Origin: Cyrtodaria siliqua
Taxonomy: Eukaryota; Mollusca; Bivalvia; Adapedonta; Hiatellidae
DNA: 64,000 bases
Direction: 5' to 3'
Assembly: GCA_037043455.1 (NCBI GenBank)
Contig: JAWPHD010001282.1
Coordinates: forward strand, 186,001 to 250,000
Positions 41,861-52,509 of the stretch are shown here, piece after piece. Both the position numbers and the translations under genes were made by a program. Below the pieces are notes generated by a model. That model ran no database searches, was not told the origin of the DNA, and saw only the letters and a program-made list of their open reading frames with translations. The number at the start of each line of letters is the position of its first letter. The first letter of the stretch is position 1.

Positions 41861-42459
41861 GTCAAAATGGTAAGGAATTATAAATCGAGGTGCTAATTTT
41901 AATACTTGATATAAAATTTAAGATTTCCATGTGTCCCTTTAAAACAATTTTAGGGGAAATGGACTCTTAACCTAATATCTATAATACAGTGAATGTCTTC
42001 GTAAACCTTAAGTATCTACTTTTTGTTGTCTGACCCAATAAAGTGTGTCAATTGCTCAACCACCATTAGTTGGGCGTCTTATTCAAACTTCGTGTAGTGG
42101 TACTTATACTAGCAAGGATTTGAAGAGGTACGAGTTTCCTTATATCGTACTTTTGAAAAATGTTATAGCAGGCATAATACCAAGCGTAGATCTATGGGTT
42201 TCTTCACATCCCCAAATTAAATTTGTCATAGGTGATTGTCCATGAATGATCATTATCTGACATCCTGACATTGAAGTAAATGTGACATTCTGCCATTCCT
42301 AATCAGATAATTTTGTATTTGCGTTAAAAATGCATTACATGCATACTATAATTTCCGAGCACTGTTACCAGTTATATGTGTGTAGTTGTGGTTTCGGTAT
42401 GAGTTTCCACCTAACGACATCAATCCGCCTATGTACATGCTGTAAGTCATTGAAAAATG

Positions 42460-42467
42460 TATATATA
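42460..42467 (+). promoter_or_regulatory. TATA box candidate of SRCR copy B
   Basis: TATATATA lies 109 nt upstream of the start codon at 42569, the same spacing as in copy A. The surrounding 600 bp are closely conserved, so B keeps its promoter region. Confidence 0.5.
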
Positions 42468-42568
42468 CGAGTACGATGCGTGCTTTTTCCAGTTGCACAT
42501 ATTGCATAATATTATATCGAAACACGATCATTTATAAGAACAGTTTACTTTATCTGCAAAAATACAAA

Positions 42569-44219
42569 ATGAAGATATTTATTTGTGAGTTAAGTGTTTT
42601 GTTGTGTTTGTTTTCACGGCATTGCAATGGAACGAGAATAGATGATTTACAGAAAAAGATCTACGGCTTGGAAACTTCGTTAGATCAGGTAACGCTTTTT
42701 GTTCTCCGAAAAAAATGGTCAGCCATCGCAATTCATGTTGCTCTGATGTGTATTGATCGTTTCAGTTTATATTAGGCCTTTTTCTGTTTTATTTTAGGGT
42801 CTATTTTCAACTATATATATTTAAATACTCATTAATGATTTAATTACGAGTATGCATTTAGTACTTAAGAAAAAAATGTATTAAAACAACTGGAATGACG
42901 GTAGAAAGCTTTGTTTGATTTTAGATCTGTTACCCCCACCCACTTTTAACACTATCTGAGCCTACTTCCCAGTTCTGATTTAAGGTACAGGTTAAACTAC
43001 TACTATTAATGATAATTATAAAAAACAATACTGTTAAACTTAAAAAATGTGCATGTATATGTATGTTAAAATAAAACATGGAATTATAAATTTACTAAAC
43101 CCTCACCGCCATCCCCACCCAAATCCAGTTCATATATCCTGGGTTTATATATATATATATGTATATATATGTATTATATATATATATATAAATATATATA
43201 AAAGCCATGATATAAACCAGATACATTTGTATTTTCAGGATATCAAAATTCTACGAGACACCGTAGAGATCAACACCAACGAGATTCGAAAGTTTGGCGC
43301 ACTGATAAACGAAACTGTTTCACGCCTGACTAATATAGATGTATTAAGTAAATATGCCAGCGTGATAACGAACCACAGCAGTACACGTTCAGGAGAGAAC
43401 GCTGATAAAACAGCATCGTTTGAAATTAAACGTATAGGAGAAGACGTTGACAGGATAAAAAGGGCGTTTTCTAATGAAAAGAAGCATCTCCACAAAGAAG
43501 TTGAATTTGTAAAAAGTGAAATACTAGCAAACCTTAATAAAACGCTTGACACTGTTACAAGACTTTTGAATAAACAGGACGCTAGTATTAACATTTTGGA
43601 GAAGTAAATGGAGAAGAAAATGTCAGATTTCAAGGAAGAAACAATAGTTAATATATCAATGAAGCTGGATTCTCTTCAGTCATTCTTAACCGAAGATCAC
43701 ACACGTCTATCGTCTTCGGGTGCAACCAAGCTTGAACAGATTATGAATAAAATGGAACAAATGGAATCAAAGATTGCTGAACAAAAAGATTCCTGTGACG
43801 GAAATGTTAACAAATTAACAGTTGCGACACAAGACATACGTGCAAGTATTGATCAAGTAAAAAATGTTAATAACAGGATACTGGCGAGTGTACTACAGCC
43901 AGAAGATGTAAGACTTGCACACGCGAGATCCGACGGTAAAGCAGGACTCCTCAAAGTAAAACTTAACGGTCAGTGGGGGACGGTATGCAATGATGAATTT
44001 GAAAAAAATAACAGAGGCGCGACTGTGGTGTGTAGGCAGCTAGGGTTCATATCTGGAATATATACAAAGGGAACATACTTTGGTACGGACAATGGTCCTA
44101 TATTGCTTGATGACGTAAAGTGTAGCGGCAGTGAGTCACATATCTTTGATTGCCCAAGCCAACCAATTGGTGAACATAACTGTGGTCACCGTGAAGATGT
44201 AGGAGTTACCTGTTCATGA
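42569..44219 (+). pseudogene. SRCR-domain gene copy B, one premature stop
   Basis: Exons 42569-42688 and 43239-44219 match copy A with intact splice sites. The only disabling change is GAA to TAA at 43605-43607 (codon 163), in the stalk. After it the frame stays open to TGA at 44217-44219, and an ATG follows the stop at once (43608). All six SRCR cysteines remain. B has three extra codons in the SRCR loop (near 44069). It may be a recent pseudogene, a polymorphic null allele, a truncated stalk protein, or a downstream-initiated SRCR fragment without signal peptide. Confidence 0.75.
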
Positions 44220-45300
44220 TAACAAGATACGCATAATTGTATTCACAGTGACGAATTGTCCGTTCATAATCGGCATATGTTTGTACATCGTTTAAAGGAA
44301 AAAGTAGCGTTATGCTAATACTAATATTATAAAAAGTAGCGTTGATTGCTAATACTAATATTATACAAATTATTCCAGATACATTCGAGACAAATTACTA
44401 AATATTTCAGACATATTAGTCAATATGTTTTATTCCATTTCTAGATTTATATGTATTTTGAAAATATATTTTAGTTGTGGCTGTCATCTTAAATGTTTAT
44501 GGTCAACCTGATTTTTGTACATGGAACCAACTAGACATCAAGAGCAACATTCATGTAATGTTTCATTAACATCCATCAAGCTGTTTATAGAAAGAACACC
44601 TGCCAGCCTAATAAACAAGTATTGATTATTGCCTTGAAGACAAATAGGAATTAAAAAATGATGATCTTGTTTATCTCCTCCTGAGTGTCTCGTGTTGCTT
44701 TTATTCTGGATTTAGTAGTTAATCTTTCATAATTCAATAAAGAATATTTTTCAAAAGTGGATTCTTGTATTTGTCGTATATGTTAATTAATTATCTAATC
44801 TACTATTTCATATAGAGAATATCTAAGTGATGACATTCTTTTATGAGATGGAGTGCTTGTGTTTCGTTAAGCTAGAGCGAATGCCTACGAGAGAAAAAAA
44901 GAAATACGTATTTCACCGAAGACAGTACTCGTAAACTAATGTAGAAACATTTAACCAGTTAAATCCGTTTCATAATATGTACTTGTGATCCCACTTAATT
45001 ATTTCTGTTTCATACTCTCTGTAAGAAGGCCGTTAGTTAAATACTTTAATAATGTTATTTAAACATTATTCCAACATTATTCCATTTGAAATGTTTACGT
45101 TAAAACTATACGCGAGATTATTATCTCATTAAAATCATATCCTAATTACGCTTTGATACTCTCCGCTATTGGATCTGACCACATTACCTTTGAGGTTACA
45201 TCACGATACGAAGAAAATAATGGACGCTGTAGTGTATTTTGAAAACAATATATTCCGCCAAAATTATTACGACATTAGATAGCCTAAATAGTTTGCCGTG
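44220..45300. other. 3' flank of SRCR copy B and following sequence
   Basis: Collinear with copy A to 44807 (end of duplication). 44990-45060 has a weak match to 13830-13900. No gene recognised. Confidence 0.5.
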
Positions 45301-45307
45301 GTTAATG

Positions 45308-45390
45308 TGGCCCGATTAGCTCAGTTGATAGCGTACTGGACAGCTGACACACGAGTGTCACTTTAGTGTGTGTTCAATTTTTGTGTACCA
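45308..45390 (+). mobile_element. tRNA-derived SINE head fragment
   Basis: GGCCCGATTAGCTCAGTTGATAGCG is a tRNA-like 5' half with an A-box match. The B-box region (GTGTTCAATTTTTG) is decayed. No working tRNA structure can be drawn. Confidence 0.45.
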
Positions 45391-45399
45391 CTATTAACT

Positions 45400-46419
45400 T
45401 CCGTCTAACAACCTTTTTTTCAGGAAATATTCAATAATGGTTGATGTAATATGTTTGTCAGCGCAATTTGTTTGAGTTTTTTAAGCTAAAAGTTATGGAC
45501 ATTGTCTCTTTCAATACCAAGCGTAGACTGCTCCACATCGTTTTATTGAAATAAGTACTGATAAAGGTGATCCTTTGAGAGCAACTAACACAATTAAGAG
45601 AATAAAGCAGCAGTCTCGGTTTTATTGCGACATGCGACATGCGCAGTGAAGCTGTCAATACCGAACAATTGTGTAGGCTCAAATCTGATTGGCTAGTCAA
45701 AAGGTCAATCTGACGTGACATGTAATGGGAAGTCGTCAGATCCTAGTAGTGAAGAGTATCGTAGCGTGATAAAGGGTCTTGTTTTAATGAGATTGGATCG
45801 TTCAGTTATAATATAGGAAAGTAACACTTAATAAATATTATAGCAAGCATGGGAGAATTGCATGTTATAGTATCACTCATACGTTTCTTCCATATTGTTG
45901 GTGATATACTTTAAATAGTTCAATGCTAATAATCCTATTGAATATTCGACATGTTTAGTCTTGTTTTGCTAGGCTTACGTGTGTTTTATGATTCAATTTG
46001 TTTTCTCGCCTTCGAATAAGGTGGTGCTTTGCAGTGGCGTTTTTTTTTTTTACATTTTTATATCTTTAACATTACTTATTGAAATCTATACAAATTATCT
46101 TCAATATAATGTATTCAATTTCATTCAAACATTGCATATGTCTTAAGTATCACCAATGCCATTCAATACACAAGTTCCATAACCTTTTTTTTAAATATAG
46201 CCCCACATTAAAGTTTTGGACTAAATTTGTTCAGATTCTAATATTTTCAACACTGCTTATTACATTTCAAACTTTTGATAATCAAGGAACGGCTCCTTTT
46301 ATAAATTTGAATTGCATATTTAGAACATTCATATGACATTTATATATGGGATTGTGTTTACAAAAAGAGTATGAAAAAAGAAATTTGTAAATCGCCGAAC
46401 ACTATAAACACAAAACATA
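45400..46419. other. Non-coding sequence, weakly repeated
   Basis: 45800-45940 is a diverged relative of 14170-14340 (AGCATGGGAG, GATATACYTTAAATAG). Open frames at 45458-45721 and 46079-46336 have no recognisable domain and ordinary AT-rich composition. Confidence 0.45.
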
Positions 46420-46770
46420 TTGCAGTCTCGGTTTGATCAGGGACTGTAGACAGTGTATAATAAACGGGTCCTGGTTTGATTGTTTGTTCATGAACGGTAG
46501 TGTAAAAAGCTAGCTACGATTCATTCCCTTTAGCCCCGGTTTGAGCAAAACTCAATATTTAAAATGTCAATAGTACGGAAAATTTAGCCATCACGAAGGT
46601 TTTATGCATATTACGGTAAACATGGAACCTTTAATGTGTTATATTCATACCATTCCATGGCCAATGGCGTATGGTCCCAGTTTCTAACAAAATGCTTTGC
46701 CCTAAACGAGAAAACAATGGGCGAAATAAACAAAATGGAATTTAGTTGGGAGCAGAGGTAATGCGGGGCA
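46420..46770 (+). repeat. Dispersed repeat, inverted relative of 27960-28238
   Basis: It shares ordered motifs with 27960-28238 in the opposite orientation. It is followed by a fragment (46840-46915) related in inverted orientation to 2690-2775. The family is unknown. Confidence 0.75.
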
Positions 46771-47129
46771 CACATCCAGTAGGTCTCAATAGAAAGGCGC
46801 AGCTACTGCTCTCACATCCACGGCTGACATAACACTGACGGTAGTTGTCTCCCTTGCACATGTTATCATTATCTTATCCAAAGGCACGCTACTGTTGGTA
46901 CTATAGGGCCGGCAAAATAATTTAAATATTAGAATTGATTCGCTTTTTTCGGCATGTATGCGGCTTTAAACTCTTTAGAAAATGGCATATTTACCATTAA
47001 GTGCAATAACGAAGGAATTCTTAAACAAGCAAATTAGGAGAATTATGGTCCATCGCCTGATAATAACCGCCAACATAAAAATTAGTCGATGCGTAGAAAT
47101 AAACTCGGCAAAAATAAAACCATCAATTT

Positions 47130-47830
47130 TTAATAATCAAAGGGCTATAACTCAAGCATAATATGTGCGATCTGGTTAGTGAACTTGGTAGAGATATTAT
47201 GCCCTGAAACATTGATCCCAGGTTCCCTCAATATTTGCTTATAAATGTTAAAATCACTGAGCGGACACCATAAAACCGTTAACTTTCCAAGGGACATAAC
47301 TCCAACATTATGGGTGCGATCTGGCTGGTCATTAAGTGGTCCGAGTATTAACTTTCATACCCCATGAAATAAAACCTTAATTTCGGCTTAAATTGTTTGC
47401 ATATTGTAAAATTAAAACACGTAATAGGTAATTTGTAAACAAGTTATCGCATTTTTTCGCTAAAGAATGTTTTTAAACGTGTTTTATTGTCAAAATATCT
47501 GTTACAAAATCCTGCTAATATAAGCTTTACCATCGCTTAATGGAACTAAGGCGGGACTACATAATGTATCGAAATTGGCCTAGATGTTATGGCCATAAAA
47601 AATGTTCTTATGTTCTAAAGTGTCATCAATATCGGATTCTAAATATTAAAGTCATTGGTCGGAAGGAAAGTCTTTTTTGAAAAATCCAAGGGCCATATCT
47701 CCGCCATTACAGTTGCGATCTGGCTGATTATCGCAACTGACCTAGATAGTATGGCCATAAACATTGTCCTAAAGTTTTATCAAGAACGGATTCTAAATAT
47801 TAAAGTTATTGATCGACGGACTGACATCGA
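47130..47830. repeat. GGCCATAACTC-family repeats, scattered
   Basis: Motifs AAGGGCCATAACTCCG, GATCTGGCTG and GAACGGATTCTAAATATTAAAG recur. The latter also occur at 14930-14960 and 16340-16375. 47335-47370 repeats GGTCCGAGTATTAACTTTCATACCCC, seen at 11230-11290. Confidence 0.6.
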
Positions 47831-49490
47831 ATCCTGTCCCGGCGGGTCAGTAAGCAAACGTTTACCGCATTATCGTATTTCTGGAATATACGTCTCTACA
47901 TCCCCACAGGCCTGCAGTATAGTAATATTGAATAAATATATCTTGTATTCTCTACATTGACAATAAAAAACTCTATAATTGTTGAAAATAATCCGAGAAG
48001 TGCCAACGTTTGAGCTGAAACGTGTGCACAGAATGGATATTCCTCCGCGCCATACTACCCTACTTCGACAATAAAACAAAATCTATTAGGATATAGTAGA
48101 CAACAATCCGGAAATTATCAACGTTTGCATAGAATGCATATGTTATCCGGACAATATTTACCCAATACCTGTCACCCAAACTTAAACATGTTTAAACCCT
48201 ACTGAAACCCCGACCAAGGAAAGAAGGTGCGGTACATGAGCATTCGTCCCTCGGGTTTTCTGGTCGTGCCCTAGATTGATTTCTTATTTTGTATTTTATA
48301 TAGCTTTACAACAACATCTTAGTGTTTCTTTTGTTAGTTTCTCTGGATGTGGACTTCATTGTTAAATAATTCTTATTTGATGCGATGAAGTTTTGTTTAC
48401 AATGTCTTGTCTATTTGGGCGCTGAAGACAGGATAATAGCGAGGATTGTGTAAACATAAAAATAGATTCAAGCTAACCTGCAGGCCTTATTGCCTTCTGA
48501 CTGTTCCAAGTCGTTGACTCTGTCTTCACCACCCTTTCTGTAGTATTTTTCTCATTGTATAATTAGTTAAATATTGCTCTTTGTTCGTAGTACAGTGCGG
48601 ACCTACGATGCCATTGCGTTTGGTTTCTATAGGACTCTATATCTCATTTTATGTCACCCAATCATAAACATGTCACAGTTCATCTTGCAAGAAATTGAAT
48701 ACTACCACTGTTTATAGGATGTTGTTTTTTTAGATAGACATTCAATACAGAAACATTTCAATTGACCCAACAGTTAGCCCAGAAAAAATGCTTAACAACT
48801 AAAATCAGAATGATTCAAAACTGTATTATTTGTTCTCCACGTGTGAGAAATATACTATTTTGAATGTACATTCACTGAAGACGGTATCTCATTTCGCATT
48901 TCAGAAAACGCTTCCTGTAGCATTTGCATGTATATCTCATACACCAAATAATACTTTTATTTTAGCCTAAATCAATACACATGTACCACTGATAAGTTTT
49001 ATGAAGGTTTAAATTGATTTCTCAAAGTGTCGTCAAGAGATGACATCTTTATCATTGTCACATGGGTATGACAACTCAAACCTCCATTATTGGTGAAAAC
49101 AATCCAAGAGATGCCTTGTAAGTTCTGCATAGAATTTAATATTTACCCGGTTACCATGGATGAATTTCACAGCAGTTTGAATGTACTATTCAAAAAATCA
49201 CTCCCTATAGCATTTGATGCGAAGTCCTCTTAATTAATTGATTAATGCTCTGCAAATCTGATTGGTTACTACGATTATTCATGTGACAAATATATTAAGA
49301 CACGTACGTGTTAAAATTACGCGGATGATAGCACTCAATTGCTAAGCAGGGACATAAGAGAGAGATCGTTTCAAATCGAACGTAGTCTGCGTATTATTAT
49401 TTGTATATAAGGATACTGGGTAATCCTTACAACCAAAGTTGAATATCTTGATAAATAATAACTTTATGACATAAACAATGGTTCGCAAGA
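47830..49490. other. AT-rich sequence, no gene recognised
   Basis: I see no supported feature. Short ORFs at 47655-47960 and 47870-48079 overlap repeats on opposite strands. Confidence 0.5.
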
Positions 49491-49494
49491 AGGC

Positions 49495-50640
49495 CTTTTC
49501 GTCTAAATGAGGCCAAAATATAGCATATTCAGAAAATCAAGGGCCATAACTCCAGTGTAAATTGTCCAATCTGGCTGGTTTTTTAACTTTTCCAAGCTTT
49601 AATTGTTATTAACAATCTGGTAAAGTTTGGTAAAGTTCGGATGAAAAATCTGATGAAACATGAAGGACCTAACGTCTTAACGAGGCAAAATATAGCATTT
49701 TTAACTAAATCAAGAGCTGTAACTCCGCTGTTACTGGTCCGATCTAGTTGGTTTACAAGCATGTCTGATATTTTATTGATAGTTACACTCTGGTAAAGTT
49801 TGGTAAAGATCGGAAAAGAAATGAAGGCCCTATCCTCTAAACGAGGCAAAATATAGCATATTTAACTTAATCAAGGGCTTTAACTGCACTATAACTGGTC
49901 CGATCTGTCTGGTTTTCAAATTCTCCTAGCTTTCAATGATTTTAACAATCTGGTGCAGTTTGGTAAAGATTGGATTACAAATGAAGCCCCTATCATCTGA
50001 ACGAGGCAAAATATAGCATTTTTAACTAAATTTTCCGCTGCATAACTGGTCCGATCTGGCTGGTTTTCAAAATTATCCAAGCTTTTATTGATAGTAACAC
50101 TCTGGTAAATTTTGGTAAAGATCGGATGAAAATTGAAGCCCCCTCGTCTTAACGAGGCAAAATATAGCATTTTTAACTAAATCAAAGGCCATAACTACGT
50201 TGCTACATATCTAATCTAGCTAGTTTTCTAACTTATCCGAGCTTCTATTGATATTAACAATGTAGTAAAGTTTAGTAAACATCGAATGCACAATGAAGGC
50301 CCTATCGTCTTAACGAGGCAAAATATCGAACTTTGACTAAATTAAGAGCCATAACTCTGCTGTTACTGGTAAAATATGGCTTTCAAATTTCTCCGAGCTT
50401 ACATTGATATTAACAATCTATTAACGTTCGGTAAGTATCGGGTGAAAAATGAAGGCTCTATCGTCCTAACGAGGCAAACTATAGCATGTTTAACCAATTC
50501 AAAGGCCGTAGCTCTGTTGTTGCTGGTCCGGTATGGCTGGTTTTTGAATTTGTCCGAGGTTTTACTGGTATTAACAACCTGTTAACGTTTGGTAAGGATC
50601 GGATGAAAAATGAAGGATCTATCGTCTTAATGAGGTAACA
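49495..50640. repeat. ~160 bp tandem repeat (GGGCCATAACTC family), about 7 units
   Basis: Units share GAGGCAAAATATAGCAT, CATAACTCCGCTGTTACTGGTC, GGCTGGTTTTCAAA and TGGTAAAGATCGGATGAAAA at about 150-160 bp spacing. Related to 6310-7300. Minus-strand ORFs of 84-88 codons (49583, 49916) are repeat products. Confidence 0.85.
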
Positions 50641-51359
50641 TCATGTATTATCATAATAATTTTGTATTACCAAAGCTTTTGTCCGAAATAAATACATGTG
50701 ACTTATGAAAAAACATTTTGGTTTCTAAAATAAAAATAACAATTTCACATCCGTTTTCAGAGCCACATTTTTTGTTACGGGTCCCTGGGCCAAGTTTTCA
50801 GTATTCGGAATATTTAACGGCTACCTTAAGCTTTAAATATATTTAAGCAATTCAAATAAATGTCTTAAAACGATTAAATGTAATCATATCACAAACTTTG
50901 ATTGATTAAAAATATGTACACCATGTATATTATCTCAACATATTCAAGTAGATCTATATTTATGTGTTCATCATCTTTGTTATTTCAAAGATACAGTATC
51001 CAGGTATACAAATAAAGGCATTAAGTAGTAAAGGATCACTATGGTTAAAACCGTAAATTTAAAACTAAAGGAAACTTTCAAAACAGTTTTACTAGATTCT
51101 GCTGTCTCAGCAATATGCTAACCAAAATTATTATGAACAATGCCTTATACTTGTGTTAGTTAACTGTTAATTATCTGCCATTTTGCGTAAGTATGTAATT
51201 ACTCAAGGAAATATGTGCCGAATATTTGCGCTAATGTATAGTTATATGCTCATATGATCAATCTTAAAATGTGGAAAGTTTCATAATAAACAAATGCATA
51301 CGTCGAGCTGAATACATCAACTGATCCGTTACTACCGATGATCCGCTGATACCGCAAGC
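50641..51359. other. AT-rich sequence, nothing recognised
   Basis: No gene, RNA or repeat could be supported in this stretch. Confidence 0.5.
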
Positions 51360-51576
51360 ATATAGTATATAGCTTATTTCTGTAGATTGAGAACCCATTA
51401 TATTTGTTTATAATGAAGATGAATTGTTTAAAGACAAAGTAAGAATGAAATCAAAATTCTTTTAAAACTGAAATATAATTCAATGATTCAGATCTACTTT
51501 CACGTCCACCATACAAATACCGGCTATGCAGCATTGCCTTGAAAACAAAGTTTTGCAAACCACATGACAATATATA

Positions 51577-52028
51577 TACTGAAATGAAAATGAAACGCGA
51601 CACGGAAATTTCAGCTATATATTGTATTGTTCAATATGCTGCTGTTAATCGAATGGTACATGGCTACGTAAGATAAAAGACTAAAACAACACATAACACA
51701 GCATATAGTATTCCTGCAAAGTTTCATTATTGACAGAGTACGCGTTTGGCGCAAACTTAGGACTCAACATTTTGCAAACTCTTTACGTTAAATACAGTAC
51801 TGAACTGGCTCAATTTTTCAAAGAGGAACTTCAACATTTATGAATTTCTTGTTACAACATGTACTGTGATCAAAACGTCTACAACATCACAGTTGTGTCC
51901 TTTCTCTAACTGCAACTTTTTCTTTTCTTGGGATCAATCATTTCCTTGGAATAAATATGGAATTAAGTGTGCTGTATATACAATATATAGCGGAAATTCC
52001 CGTGTCGCGTTTCTTTTTCCTTTCGGTA
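51577..52028 (+). mobile_element. CTGAAAGG-family MITE (duplicate of 19071-19531)
   Basis: Inverted ends TACTGAAATGAAAATGAAACG and CGTTTCTTTTTCCTTTCGGTA. Same flanks as the copy at 19071, so it came with the segmental copy and not by a new insertion. Confidence 0.85.
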
Positions 52029-52124
52029 TATAACTAAAGTAACTGCATGTGAACGCTTTACTACATTGTTCGAATGCTTCCCTATAGCACGGACACGTTT
52101 TACTTGAGCACTGGAACGCTTCCC

Positions 52125-52240
52125 GAACCCATAATAAAGCATGCGAACCCAATAATAAAGCATACGAACCCAATAATAAAGCATGCGAACCCAATAATAA
52201 ATAATAAAGCATGCGAACCCAATAATAAAGCATGCGAACG
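52125..52240. repeat. 21 bp tandem repeat, about 5 copies
   Basis: The unit AATAATAAAGCATGCGAACCC is expanded here compared with about three diverged copies at 19630-19695 in the matching place of intron 6. Confidence 0.8.
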
Positions 52241-52434
52241 CTGTAACATAAGTAAAAACACATTTACTTGAGCGAGGGAACGCTCTTCAAGATCCTGTGA
52301 ACACGTTAAATAGTTTCTACAGTAACCAATAAAGTTTATTTATTACATTTCTACCGGTGAAAGATTGGGATTTCTCAGTGAAAGAATATTCATAATCACT
52401 AAATTTTATTAACTAACACCAAACACAAAAAATG

Positions 52435-52509
52435 AACAATACACTGATGTTCCAAGGTTGTCTGTGGGAAATCCGTGACAGCACAGAGGCATTCTGGCAA
52501 TATGACAAG
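52435..52509 (+). pseudogene. Partial copy of GalNAc-transferase lectin exon (beta repeat)
   Basis: It encodes the last 25 residues of exon 20094-20231 in changed form (NNTLMFQGCLWEIRDS then TEAFWQYDK) and keeps the donor GTTTGG at 52510. The 5' half of the exon and its acceptor are missing. There is no stop in the frame. Confidence 0.8.

Larger units (their letters stand above)
32438..44807 (+). repeat. Segmental duplication, copy B
   Basis: It is a head-to-tail copy of 20215-32437 with the same order of parts. It starts within the 48 bp satellite, so it lacks the exon at 20094. B-specific additions include 32488-32694, 33290-33731, 37512-38257 and about 40975-41860. The AATT-flanked dimer at 21303 and the A-only block at 26743-28640 are missing. 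Confidence 0.85.

Noticed and set aside
49583..50170. Minus-strand ORFs with FTKLYQSVTINK-like repeats
   Set aside because: They are read from the ~160 bp GGGCCATAACTC tandem repeat, which is non-coding.
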